From Paracoccaceae bacterium (GTDB taxonomy: Bacteria > Pseudomonadota > Alphaproteobacteria > Rhodobacterales > Rhodobacteraceae), in the NCBI GenBank assembly GCA_007120685.1, contig SKNG01000462.1, forward strand, positions 1 to 5,389: a stretch of 5,389 nt of DNA, read 5' to 3'. A program made the translations under genes and the position numbers. Of this stretch, positions 1 through 5,103 are shown piece after piece (the stretch's first letter is position 1; every line of letters starts with the position of its first letter). The notes below the pieces were generated by a model, which did no database searches, had not been told where the DNA came from, and saw only the letters and a program-made list of their open reading frames with translations.

Positions 1-392
1 CCCGTCCGGGCCAGCGCGGCCTGGAACAGCTGGCCGATCAGCTGCATGGCGAAATCCTTGAAGGCCAGCGTGGGGCCGTGGAAAAGCTCCAGCAGGAAAT
101 GCCCCGGTGCCAGTTGCTTCAGCGGCGCGCGGGCGGCATGGCCGAAACCGGCATAGGCGGTGTCGATCAGGCGGCGGAATTCGGCATCCCCGAAGCTGTC
201 GCCCACGAAAGGCCGCATGACGCGAAACGCCACCTCCTCATAGGTCAGCCCGGCCAGCGCAGCGATTTCGGCTTGCGGCATCCGCGGCACCTCGGCCGGC
301 ACATAAAGGCCGCCATCGCGCGCCAGCCCGGTCAGCATCGTCTGGCCGAAATCCAGAACCGGCGCCGCGCCGCGGGTGGAGATGTAGTTCAT
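1..392 (-). CDS. thrC: Threonine synthase, N-terminal part (runs off left edge)
   Basis: Threonine synthase is a PLP enzyme that converts O-phosphohomoserine to threonine in the cytoplasm, the last step of threonine biosynthesis. 130 complete codons are visible, starting MNYISTRG. The N-terminal domain has the family pattern LxxGLARDGGLYVP (about residues 20-32). The segment HGPTLAFKDFA (residues 105-115) carries the conserved lysine, K112, that forms the Schiff base with PLP. The rest of the protein lies beyond base 1. The ATG at 392-390 is well supported: AAGGA (minus strand, 404-400) sits 7 nt upstream and overlaps the surf1 stop codon. Only 10 nt separate the two genes, so thrC is probably co-transcribed with the oxidase genes. 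Nothing in the visible part looks broken. The reading frame was checked base by base. Confidence 0.95.
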   Translation of the reverse strand, partial: MNYISTRGAAPVLDFGQTMLTGLARDGGLYVPAEVPRMPQAEIAALAGLTYEEVAFRVMRPFVGDSFGDAEFRRLIDTAYAGFGHAARAPLKQLAPGHFLLELFHGPTLAFKDFAMQLIGQLFQAALART

Positions 393-399
393 GGCCTGG

Positions 400-405
400 T
401 CCTTA
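400..405 (-). promoter_or_regulatory. thrC ribosome-binding site overlapping the surf1 stop
   Basis: On the minus strand TAAGGA contains both the surf1 stop codon TAA (405-403) and the Shine-Dalgarno core AAGGA (404-400). The core is 7 nt from the thrC ATG. This fixes the thrC start and implies that ribosomes ending surf1 can feed thrC. Confidence 0.75.
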
Positions 406-1095
406 CGCGCTGGCTTCCCGCCTGATACGCCACATCAGAAAGACTGTCATCCCCGCCCAGACAAGCGCCAGCGCGAACCAGGTTATGGCGTATTCCAGAT
501 GATCGTTGCGAATGCCCTCCACGCCCACCGGCACCGGGCGCAACCCTGGCGGCGGCGGGGTCTCGGTGCGGGCGACGATCAGCACCGGCTCGGCATCCAG
601 ATGCGCGGCCATCGGTTCGACCGCGCGCGAGAACCACAACCCCCGGTCCAGGTCCGGCTCCGGGGTGAACCGGTCGGCATCGCGCGGCCAGTGCAGGTTG
701 CCACGCACCGTCACCACCCCGCTTTCCCCGTCAAACCCCGCCCGCGCGGCATCCGGCAGGAACCCCCGGTCCACCAACACGCGCCGTCCCTCGCCGGTCT
801 GAAACACCCCGATCACATGCACCCCGGTCCCCGCGCCGCGCTGACTGGCCAGCACCGCCACCGCCTCGCCGGTGAACCGCCCCTCGGCCTGCACCGGCAG
901 ATACCGGTCACGCCCGGCCTCCGGCGCCGCCGGCAGCGCCACCGGCGGGGCGACAATCTGCGCCGCGATCTCGGCGATGATCGTCTGCTTCTCGTCCAGC
1001 CGCGACAGTTGCCAGAACCCCAGACCGGCCAGCACCGCCACCCCGGCCACCCCCAGCACCAGCGGCCCCAGAAGACGCATCACGCTACCGGCCAT
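403..1095 (-). CDS. surf1: Surf1 family cytochrome c oxidase assembly protein
   Basis: Surf1 (Shy1 in yeast) is an inner-membrane assembly factor that helps insert heme a into subunit I of aa3 oxidase. The chosen 230-aa form has the family's hairpin architecture. It has an N-terminal membrane span (about 8-26) followed by GLGFWQLSRLDEK, then a periplasmic domain with GRF and DRGFLP motifs and VRGNLHWP. It ends with NDHLEYAITWF (197-207) leading into a second span (about 201-222) and a basic tail. The ATG at 1095 is chosen because GAGAG (minus, 1105-1101) lies 5 nt upstream. The ATG at 1080 (MRLLGPLV) is a possible shorter start. A GTG at 1164 is in frame but would translate through intergenic hairpins and is unlikely. 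The gene sits between ctaE and thrC, and its product fits assembly of the oxidase encoded upstream. Identity is secure; the exact start is moderately so. Confidence 0.93.
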   Translation of the reverse strand: MAGSVMRLLGPLVLGVAGVAVLAGLGFWQLSRLDEKQTIIAEIAAQIVAPPVALPAAPEAGRDRYLPVQAEGRFTGEAVAVLASQRGAGTGVHVIGVFQTGEGRRVLVDRGFLPDAARAGFDGESGVVTVRGNLHWPRDADRFTPEPDLDRGLWFSRAVEPMAAHLDAEPVLIVARTETPPPPGLRPVPVGVEGIRNDHLEYAITWFALALVWAGMTVFLMWRIRREASA

Positions 1096-1110
1096 CTTTG
1101 CTCTCGAAAT

Positions 1111-1193
1111 ATCCTCGGGGGGAGTCGCCGGAACGGCGACGGGGGGCAGAAAGCCCCCCGCCACGCTGACCGCAGGCGCAGCGCCTCAGGCGC
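1111..1193 (-). repeat. Cluster of GC-rich hairpins between ctaE and surf1
   Basis: Three perfect inverted repeats lie in the 111-nt spacer. The first has a 7-bp stem with a 5-nt loop (1141-1147 with 1153-1159). The second has a 7-bp stem with a 3-nt loop (1124-1130 with 1134-1140). The third has a 5-bp stem with a 3-nt loop (1181-1185 with 1189-1193). A further AGGCGC copy at 1174-1179 can pair with 1181-1186 only through a 1-nt loop, so it is not a realistic hairpin by itself. A second G6 run at 1117-1122 can compete with 1141-1146 for the C6 run at 1154-1159. No U-run follows any stem on the transcript, so a classical intrinsic terminator is not supported. Processing, mRNA stability or partial attenuation between ctaE and surf1 are possible roles by inference. 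The end nearest surf1 reads CCGAGGATATTT on the minus strand. Confidence 0.6.
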
Positions 1194-1206
1194 GCGGGCC
1201 GGTGCC

Positions 1207-2013
1207 CTATTGCCCCCATACATAGATTGAGGCGAAGAGGAACAGCCAGACCACATCGACGAAATGCCAGTACCAGGCCGCGGCCTCCAGCCCGACATGG
1301 CGCTCCGGCGTGAAATGGCCGGCGCGCGCACGCAGATAGCAGACGAACAGGAAGATCGTGCCGATGATGACATGGGCGCCGTGAAAGCCTGTCGCCATGA
1401 AGAAATTGGCGCCATAGATATTGCCGGCAAAGCCGAAACCGGCATGGGTGTATTCATAGGCCTGCAGGAAGGTGAAGATCACCCCCAGCACCACGGCGAT
1501 CAGCAGGCCGGTCTGCAGGTCCTTGCGGTTGTTCTCATGCACGATGGCATGATGCGCCCAGGTCGCCGCGCAGCCCGAAAGCAGCAGCACCAGCGTATTG
1601 ATCAGCGGCAGATGCCAGGGGTCGAAGGTTTCCACCCCCAACGGCGGCCAGACGCCGTCGATCGCCGGGCTCAGCCCCTCGGGGTGCATCGGGTAGAGCG
1701 CGTGCTTGAAGAAGGACCAGAACCAGGCCGCGAAGAACATCACCTCGGAGATGATGAACAGGATGAACCCGTAGCGCAGGCCCAGCACCACCACCGGCGT
1801 ATGGTCGCCGGTGTGGCTTTCCACCACGATATCGGCCCACCAGGCGTAGCTGACATAAAGCACGGCGGCGAGGCCCATCAGGAACAGCCAGGGCCCCATG
1901 TCCTGCATCCAGAAAACGGCACCGACCAGCATGACAAAGCCGCCGACCGCACCCAGGAATGGCCATATCGAGGGCGGGAGAATGTGATAATCGTGGTTCT
2001 TTTCATGCGCCAT
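1207..2013 (-). CDS. ctaE: Cytochrome c oxidase subunit III (aa3 type)
   Basis: CtaE is core subunit III of aa3 oxidase, an integral inner-membrane protein that binds lipid and stabilises the proton uptake and turnover of subunit I. At 268 aa it has the usual bacterial seven-helix length. It starts MAHEKNHDYHILPPSIWPF, the standard alphaproteobacterial N-terminus. The motif ISEVMFFAAWFWSFF places the conserved membrane carboxylate at E90, the same number as the DCCD-reactive glutamate of bovine subunit III. Family motifs follow: WPPLGVETFDPW, NTLVLLLSG, TGFHGAHVIIGT and the C-terminal AWYWHFVDVVWLFLF. The start ATG has GAGGGAA (minus, 2029-2023) 9 nt upstream, a slightly long spacing. A 104-nt spacer separates it from ctaG, and 111 nt with hairpins separate it from surf1. 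No defects are seen. Confidence 0.97.
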   Translation of the reverse strand: MAHEKNHDYHILPPSIWPFLGAVGGFVMLVGAVFWMQDMGPWLFLMGLAAVLYVSYAWWADIVVESHTGDHTPVVVLGLRYGFILFIISEVMFFAAWFWSFFKHALYPMHPEGLSPAIDGVWPPLGVETFDPWHLPLINTLVLLLSGCAATWAHHAIVHENNRKDLQTGLLIAVVLGVIFTFLQAYEYTHAGFGFAGNIYGANFFMATGFHGAHVIIGTIFLFVCYLRARAGHFTPERHVGLEAAAWYWHFVDVVWLFLFASIYVWGQ

Positions 2014-2117
2014 GGCGTCGTGTTCCCTCAGATGTCCCGTCGTTCTTGCCGCTTCTGGCGGCTTTCTTGTCTTTCAGGCGGCGCGGCACGCAGGGTCTGC
2101 GCCGAAATTGTCTGCGG
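2014..2117 (-). other. ctaG-ctaE spacer
   Basis: This 104-nt gap interrupts an otherwise tight gene block. It holds two weak inverted repeats: CGCAG-GGT-CTGCG (2089-2101) and GCCGC-TTCTG-GCGGC (2048-2062), each with a 5-bp stem. Neither is followed by a U-run on the minus strand, and I see no convincing -35/-10 pair. The ctaE ribosome-binding site is at 2029-2023. No small gene with a credible start and ribosome-binding site was found here. Confidence 0.4.
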
Positions 2118-2714
2118 TCATTGCGCCGCGGGCGCGGGCGCGTTATCGCGCGTCTGCAGCGCCGCCAGGTCCTCGCGCAGGGGCGAGGGATGGAAGGTGT
2201 AGGACAGCGTGATCGTATGCGTGTCGCGCGCCTCGCGGTCGTCCAGCATGTCCGGATCGACATAGAAGGTGACCGGCATCAGCACCCGCTCGCCCGGCAT
2301 CAAGAGCTGGTATTCGAAGCAGAAGCAGTCGATCTTGGTGAAGTAGAGCCCGGATTCGTAAGGCGTCACGTTATAGCTGGCGGTGCCGGCCACGGGTTCG
2401 TCGGTGGGGTTGTAGGCCTCGTAAAAGGCCATGCCGACCTCGCCCAGCCGGATTTCCATCGTGCGCTCCACCGGCCGGAATTCCCACGGAAAGCCGCGGG
2501 CGCGCGAGGCGTCGAAGCGGATGCGCACGGTTTCGTCCAGCACCCGGTCGGAACCGGCACCAACCTGCGTGGTGCCGCCATAGCCCGTCACCCGGCAGAA
2601 AAGGTCGTAAAGCGGCACCGCCGCCCAGCCCATGCCCGCCATGACGACCACCACCGCCGTTGCCTGCACGGTGGTCCGCTGGATGCCGGTCAGGTTGCGC
2701 CAGAAGGCAGGCAT
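2118..2714 (-). CDS. ctaG: Cox11/CtaG copper chaperone for the CuB centre
   Basis: CtaG is the bacterial Cox11 homologue. It is anchored in the inner membrane with a periplasmic beta-sandwich domain and delivers copper to CuB in subunit I. The 198-aa protein has a short cytoplasmic N-terminus and one membrane span (about 14-33). It then has AAVPLYDLFC with conserved Cys40, and the family signature DCFCFEYQLL with the Cys130-x-Cys132 copper pair. A second conserved block, MPVTFYVDP, follows near 147-155. The ATG at 2714 is preferred because AGGAG lies exactly 6 nt upstream; a GTG one codon earlier (2717) is also in frame. The start overlaps the previous gene's stop as TGATG, which implies coupled translation. 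Length and cysteines are normal for the family. This is the Cox11-type CtaG, not the unrelated Bacillus protein of the same name. Confidence 0.96.
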   Translation of the reverse strand: MPAFWRNLTGIQRTTVQATAVVVVMAGMGWAAVPLYDLFCRVTGYGGTTQVGAGSDRVLDETVRIRFDASRARGFPWEFRPVERTMEIRLGEVGMAFYEAYNPTDEPVAGTASYNVTPYESGLYFTKIDCFCFEYQLLMPGERVLMPVTFYVDPDMLDDREARDTHTITLSYTFHPSPLREDLAALQTRDNAPAPAAQ

Positions 2715-2917
2715 CACTCTCTCCTCAGGTCCGGGTTCACCGCCGGGTCCAGCGCCGGTCGGTAGGTGTGGTCGAAGGCCTCGATCATGCCGCCGCCGGA
2801 GACCTTGGCGATGGTCAACGCGAAGACCAGCACGATGAAGGCCGCCAGCGTCAGGGCGACGCCCAGATTGCGGCCGAAGCGGCGGTGGTGAAGCTCGTGT
2901 TCGCGGGAAATGCTCAT
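2714..2917 (-). CDS. coxF: Small CoxF-like membrane protein, putative oxidase assembly accessory
   Basis: This is a 67-aa protein starting MSISREHELHH. It has a short basic N-terminus (HHRRFGRN, 10-17), one predicted membrane span (about 18-37, ending LTIAKV) and a roughly 30-residue hydrophilic tail expected in the periplasm. It resembles the small CoxF or unnamed proteins found between ctaB and ctaG in alphaproteobacterial cox clusters, which share an RxRN-(hydrophobic)-T-x-x-K pattern. That match is from memory and the symbol is tentative. Its start overlaps the ctaB stop as ATGA and its stop overlaps the ctaG start as TGATG, so it is sandwiched in a coupled block. The run of seven G just before the start may act as a poor Shine-Dalgarno element. 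The molecular function is not established from sequence; a role in oxidase assembly is inferred from position. Confidence 0.82.
   Translation of the reverse strand: MSISREHELHHRRFGRNLGVALTLAAFIVLVFALTIAKVSGGGMIEAFDHTYRPALDPAVNPDLRRE
2721..2725 (-). promoter_or_regulatory. ctaG ribosome-binding site
   Basis: AGGAG on the minus strand lies inside the last codons of the coxF-like gene, 6 nt before the ATG at 2714. The ideal spacing favours this ATG over the adjacent in-frame GTG at 2717. Confidence 0.75.
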
Positions 2918-3879
2918 GCGCCCCCCCAGAGGGTGAATTGCGCCCTCAACAACCCGGCCCAGGGCGTGGCCTCGGCCAGCAGGGCGGCGAAATGACCGAA
3001 GAGATAGAGAAGCGAGAAGCGGAAGAAGCGTTTCTCGGCGCGGTAGCTGTCCAGTCCCGCGGCCTCTTCCCCGCGCCGCCACAAGCCGACGGCGCCCCAG
3101 GCGAAGACCGAATTCAGCGCCAGCGCCACGGCCAGATAGACCGGCCCGCCGATGGACGTGAAGCCCACCCACAGCGCCACCGGCACCAGCGCCAGCGTAT
3201 AGGCCAGGATCTGCGCGCGGGTCACACGGCGGCCATGGGTGACGGTCAGCATGGGGACGCCGGCCTTGCCGTAGTCATCCTTCATGAACAGCGCGAGCGC
3301 CCAGAAATGCGGCGGCGTCCACATGAAGATCAGGGCGAACATCAGCACCGCCTCGATGCCCACATGCCCGGTCGCCACCACCCAGCCGATCATCGGCGGG
3401 AAGGCCCCGGCCGCGCCGCCGATGACGATGTTCTGCGGCGTCGAGCGTTTCAGCCAGATCGAGTAGATCACTGCGTAGAAGAAGATGGTGAAGGCCAGCA
3501 GCCCCGCCGCCAGCCAGTTCGCCGCCAGCCCCAGCATCAGCACCGAGATCAGCGACAGGCCCAGCCCCAGCCCCAGCGCCTCGCCCGGGGTGACACGCCC
3601 GGACGGCACCGGGCGGCGCGCGGTGCGGCGCATCACCCGGTCGATATCGGCATCCCACCACATGTTCAGCGCGCCCGAAGCGCCGGCGCCGAGCGCGATG
3701 AAGATAATCGAGGCCAGCGCCTCTACCGGGTGCAGCGAGACCGGCGCCACCAGCAGCCCCACCAGCGCGGTGAACACCACCAGCGACATCACGCGCGGCT
3801 TCAGCAACTGCACATAGTCGCCAAAGCCTGCTTCCGGCTCGCTGTCCCGTATGTCCAGTTCCGCGCGAATATCGGTCAT
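2914..3879 (-). CDS. ctaB: Protoheme IX farnesyltransferase (heme O synthase)
   Basis: CtaB transfers a farnesyl group from farnesyl diphosphate to heme B, giving heme O, the precursor of heme A for aa3 oxidase. It is a polytopic UbiA-superfamily inner-membrane enzyme. The 321-aa protein shows LLKPRVMSLVVFTALVG (25-41). The aspartate-rich motif NMWWDADIDRVMRRT (72-86) binds the prenyl diphosphate through Mg2+ and is followed by RRPVPSGR (88-95). The conserved heme O synthase blocks TPPHFWALAL (188-197) and KDDYGKAGVPML (200-211) come next, with later hydrophobic helices up to the C-terminus. The ATG at 3879 has GGAGG (3890-3886) 6 nt upstream. Its stop overlaps the next gene's ATG by four bases. 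A run of seven G lies in the last codons (minus strand, 2927-2921). All key residues are present. Confidence 0.97.
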   Translation of the reverse strand: MTDIRAELDIRDSEPEAGFGDYVQLLKPRVMSLVVFTALVGLLVAPVSLHPVEALASIIFIALGAGASGALNMWWDADIDRVMRRTARRPVPSGRVTPGEALGLGLGLSLISVLMLGLAANWLAAGLLAFTIFFYAVIYSIWLKRSTPQNIVIGGAAGAFPPMIGWVVATGHVGIEAVLMFALIFMWTPPHFWALALFMKDDYGKAGVPMLTVTHGRRVTRAQILAYTLALVPVALWVGFTSIGGPVYLAVALALNSVFAWGAVGLWRRGEEAAGLDSYRAEKRFFRFSLLYLFGHFAALLAEATPWAGLLRAQFTLWGGA

Positions 3880-3942
3880 TCCGTCCCTCCCGCGCTGCCC
3901 GAGCCGCCGGCACTTGGCCTGCGCGCACCCGGTCAGGGCGCG

Positions 3943-4884
3943 TCAGTCCTCGGCGTGCTCACGGGCGGCCAGTTCCACCGCACTGCGAATCCGGTCATAG
4001 CCCGGGGCCAGTGCCAGGTTCTGCGCCCCCTGCGATTCCAGCCAGGCGATATAGGCTTCCTCGCTGACCGCATGCACGGTGATCGGCATGTAGGCATGGG
4101 CCTGACCGCAAAGCTCGGAACACTGGCCGAAATAGATGCCTTCCTCGTCGACATTGAACCACAGTTCGGCCAGCCGCCCCGGTACGCCGTCCTGCTTCAC
4201 GCCAAAGGCCGGGATCGTCCAGGAATGGATCACATCCGACGCCGTGACCTGCATCACGATATCGCGCCCCACCGGCACCACCACCGCCGTGTCGGTGGCC
4301 AGCAGGTAATGGCGGTCCTCATAGCCGTGCTCGGCCAGTTCGTCGCGCTCCAGCATGAAGGACAGGAACTCGACGTCGTGATCGACATACTCGTAGCCCC
4401 AATGCCACTGATAGCCGGTTACCTTTATGGTCACCTCGGCCTCGGGCATGATCTGCTGGCGGAACAGCGCCGGCACGGTGAAGGACCCGATGACGATCAG
4501 GATCAGGATCGGCGCCAGCGTCCAGGCCACTTCCAGCGGCGAATTATGCGTGAACCGCGCCGGGGTCGGGTTTGCGCTGCGGTTGTGGAAGACGATCACC
4601 CACAAGAGCAGCGCCATCACCAGAAGCGAGATCGGCACGATGATGATCAGCAGCATGTTGTCCAGCCACACCACCTCTTCCATCAGCGAGGTGGCCGGCG
4701 TCTGCAGCGTGGTGCCGCCGGGTTCGGGCGCGCCGCGCACCTCCAGCCCCTGCATGGCCGGGGCCACCTCGGCCACCGCCGGACCGGCCGTCGACAGCGC
4801 GGCGACAGCGCCGAGAAAGGCACCAAAGGCTGCGCCAAGCCGGCGCGTTCCGGGGCGAAGACTGTCCGGATGATGCTGCATCAT
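3943..4884 (-). CDS. ctaC: Cytochrome c oxidase subunit II (CuA subunit)
   Basis: CtaC accepts electrons from cytochrome c at the binuclear CuA centre and passes them to heme a of subunit I. The 313-aa precursor has a probable signal peptide (basic RR at 14-15, hydrophobic stretch, cleavage near AVA38-E39). Two membrane spans follow (about 74-99 and 119-141), then a periplasmic cupredoxin domain. The CuA ligands are complete: H220, then the CSELC loop with C255, E257 and C259, then H263 and M266. E257 also matches the conserved Mg/Mn-site glutamate. The aromatic electron-entry motif is GYQWHWGYEY, with W160 as the likely entry tryptophan. E118 in PLEVAWT is the conserved glutamate near the K-channel entrance. 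Two adjacent ATGs exist: GGGAA (4892-4888) is 3 nt from the first (4884) and 6 nt from the second (4881), so a one-residue shorter start is possible. It is the first gene of the cluster, followed 63 nt later by ctaB. Confidence 0.97.
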   Translation of the reverse strand: MMQHHPDSLRPGTRRLGAAFGAFLGAVAALSTAGPAVAEVAPAMQGLEVRGAPEPGGTTLQTPATSLMEEVVWLDNMLLIIIVPISLLVMALLLWVIVFHNRSANPTPARFTHNSPLEVAWTLAPILILIVIGSFTVPALFRQQIMPEAEVTIKVTGYQWHWGYEYVDHDVEFLSFMLERDELAEHGYEDRHYLLATDTAVVVPVGRDIVMQVTASDVIHSWTIPAFGVKQDGVPGRLAELWFNVDEEGIYFGQCSELCGQAHAYMPITVHAVSEEAYIAWLESQGAQNLALAPGYDRIRSAVELAAREHAED

Positions 4885-4946
4885 GTGTTCCCGTTCGTGG
4901 CGCGGCGCTTTGGGCCGTCGTTTTTGTCAACACCGGCTTTCAGCCT

Positions 4947-4964
4947 TGTCAGCCAAACCTGACA
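4947..4964. repeat. Inverted repeat in the ctaC leader region
   Basis: TGTCAG-CCAAAC-CTGACA is a perfect 6-bp inverted repeat with a 6-nt centre, about 63 bp upstream of ctaC. If transcription starts where the candidate promoter suggests, it lies in the 5' untranslated leader and could form a small hairpin. It could equally be a dimeric operator. Its right-hand part contains the 9-bp sequence repeated at 5022-5030. Confidence 0.5.
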
Positions 4965-5030
4965 GGCCAGAAAAACAGTGGTTTCCCTCACTTCTAAAAC
5001 CATATTAGCATCGGCAGGACAAGCCAAACC
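4951..5030. repeat. 9-bp direct repeat pair AGCCAAACC
   Basis: AGCCAAACC occurs at 4951-4959 and again at 5022-5030, 71 bp apart (close to seven helical turns). Both copies are followed by a GAC triplet, directly in the second and after one T in the first. The second copy overlaps the candidate ctaC -35 element. They may be paired sites for a regulator, but no known binding consensus was recognised. Confidence 0.4.
4999..5027 (-). promoter_or_regulatory. Candidate sigma-70 promoter for ctaC
   Basis: On the minus strand TTGGCT (5027-5022) and TATGGT (5004-4999) are separated by 17 bp. Each matches the housekeeping consensus at 4 of 6 positions. The overlapping TAATAT (5007-5002) is an alternative -10. 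The inferred start near 4992 would give a leader of roughly 108 nt before ctaC. This is the only A/T-rich patch in the region, which supports it, but it is unproven. Confidence 0.4.
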
Positions 5031-5041
5031 GACGCGTCACA

Positions 5042-5047
5042 TTGACA
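5042..5047 (+). promoter_or_regulatory. Possible -35 element for tldD
   Basis: TTGACA is a perfect -35 hexamer pointing toward tldD, 57 bp before its ATG. The matching -10 window (around 5065-5070) reads ACGACA and is poor, so the promoter is weak or needs an activator if real. The FNR box lies in the would-be spacer, a position expected to block polymerase. Confidence 0.3.
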
Positions 5048-5051
5048 CTGA

Positions 5052-5065
5052 GTGATCCTGATCAA
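5052..5065. promoter_or_regulatory. FNR/FnrL-type binding site
   Basis: GTGAT-CCTG-ATCAA matches the FNR consensus TTGAT-N4-ATCAA at 9 of 10 specified bases; the half-site nearest tldD is perfect. FNR-type regulators (FnrL in Rhodobacter) are oxygen-sensing iron-sulfur activators and repressors that adjust respiratory genes at low oxygen. The centre is about 66 bp upstream of the inferred ctaC start and inside the possible tldD promoter. Control of the oxidase cluster by oxygen is a reasonable inference; the direction of the effect cannot be read from sequence. Confidence 0.65.
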
Positions 5066-5103
5066 CGACAGCCCTTTCGCCCCCTGCCCGGCCCGGAGAA
5101 CCC

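Noticed and set aside
1141..1159. G6/C6 hairpin as a rho-independent terminator after ctaE
   Set aside because: The stem is strong but no U-run follows it on the minus-strand RNA; the next bases are GTCGCCG. Surf1 and thrC follow on the same strand.
1096..1164. N-terminal extension of Surf1 from the GTG at 1164
   Set aside because: The extra 23 residues are encoded by the intergenic hairpin sequence, are not Surf1-like, and the ATG at 1095 has its own GAGAG ribosome-binding element and leads straight into the membrane span.
391..1230. Plus-strand open frame of 279 codons opposite surf1
   Set aside because: Composition is dominated by R, P, H and G, and it reads through the hairpin cluster. 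The minus strand carries clear Surf1 motifs.
1264..2202. Plus-strand open frame of 312 codons antisense to ctaE
   Set aside because: Low-complexity hydrophilic composition and no family motifs; it shadows the conserved subunit III gene.
2003..2263. Minus-strand 86-codon frame covering the ctaG-ctaE spacer
   Set aside because: It is arginine- and proline-rich, overlaps the end of ctaG and the start of ctaE out of frame, and has no supported start.
4902..4930. Perfect TTGACA (minus strand, 4930-4925) as a ctaC -35
   Set aside because: The window 17 bp downstream is CGCCGC, not a -10 hexamer, and the start would leave almost no leader before the ATG.
2938..4962. Plus-strand open frame of 674 codons antisense to ctaB and ctaC
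   Set aside because: It is rich in R, H, Q, G and P with no recognisable domain, as expected opposite GC-rich genes. The minus-strand frames encode complete, well-conserved CtaB and CtaC.
5031..5038. GACGCGTC palindrome as a PrrA/RegA site
   Set aside because: It is only an 8-bp palindrome in a GC-rich region, and the PrrA/RegA consensus is too degenerate to call from one partial match.
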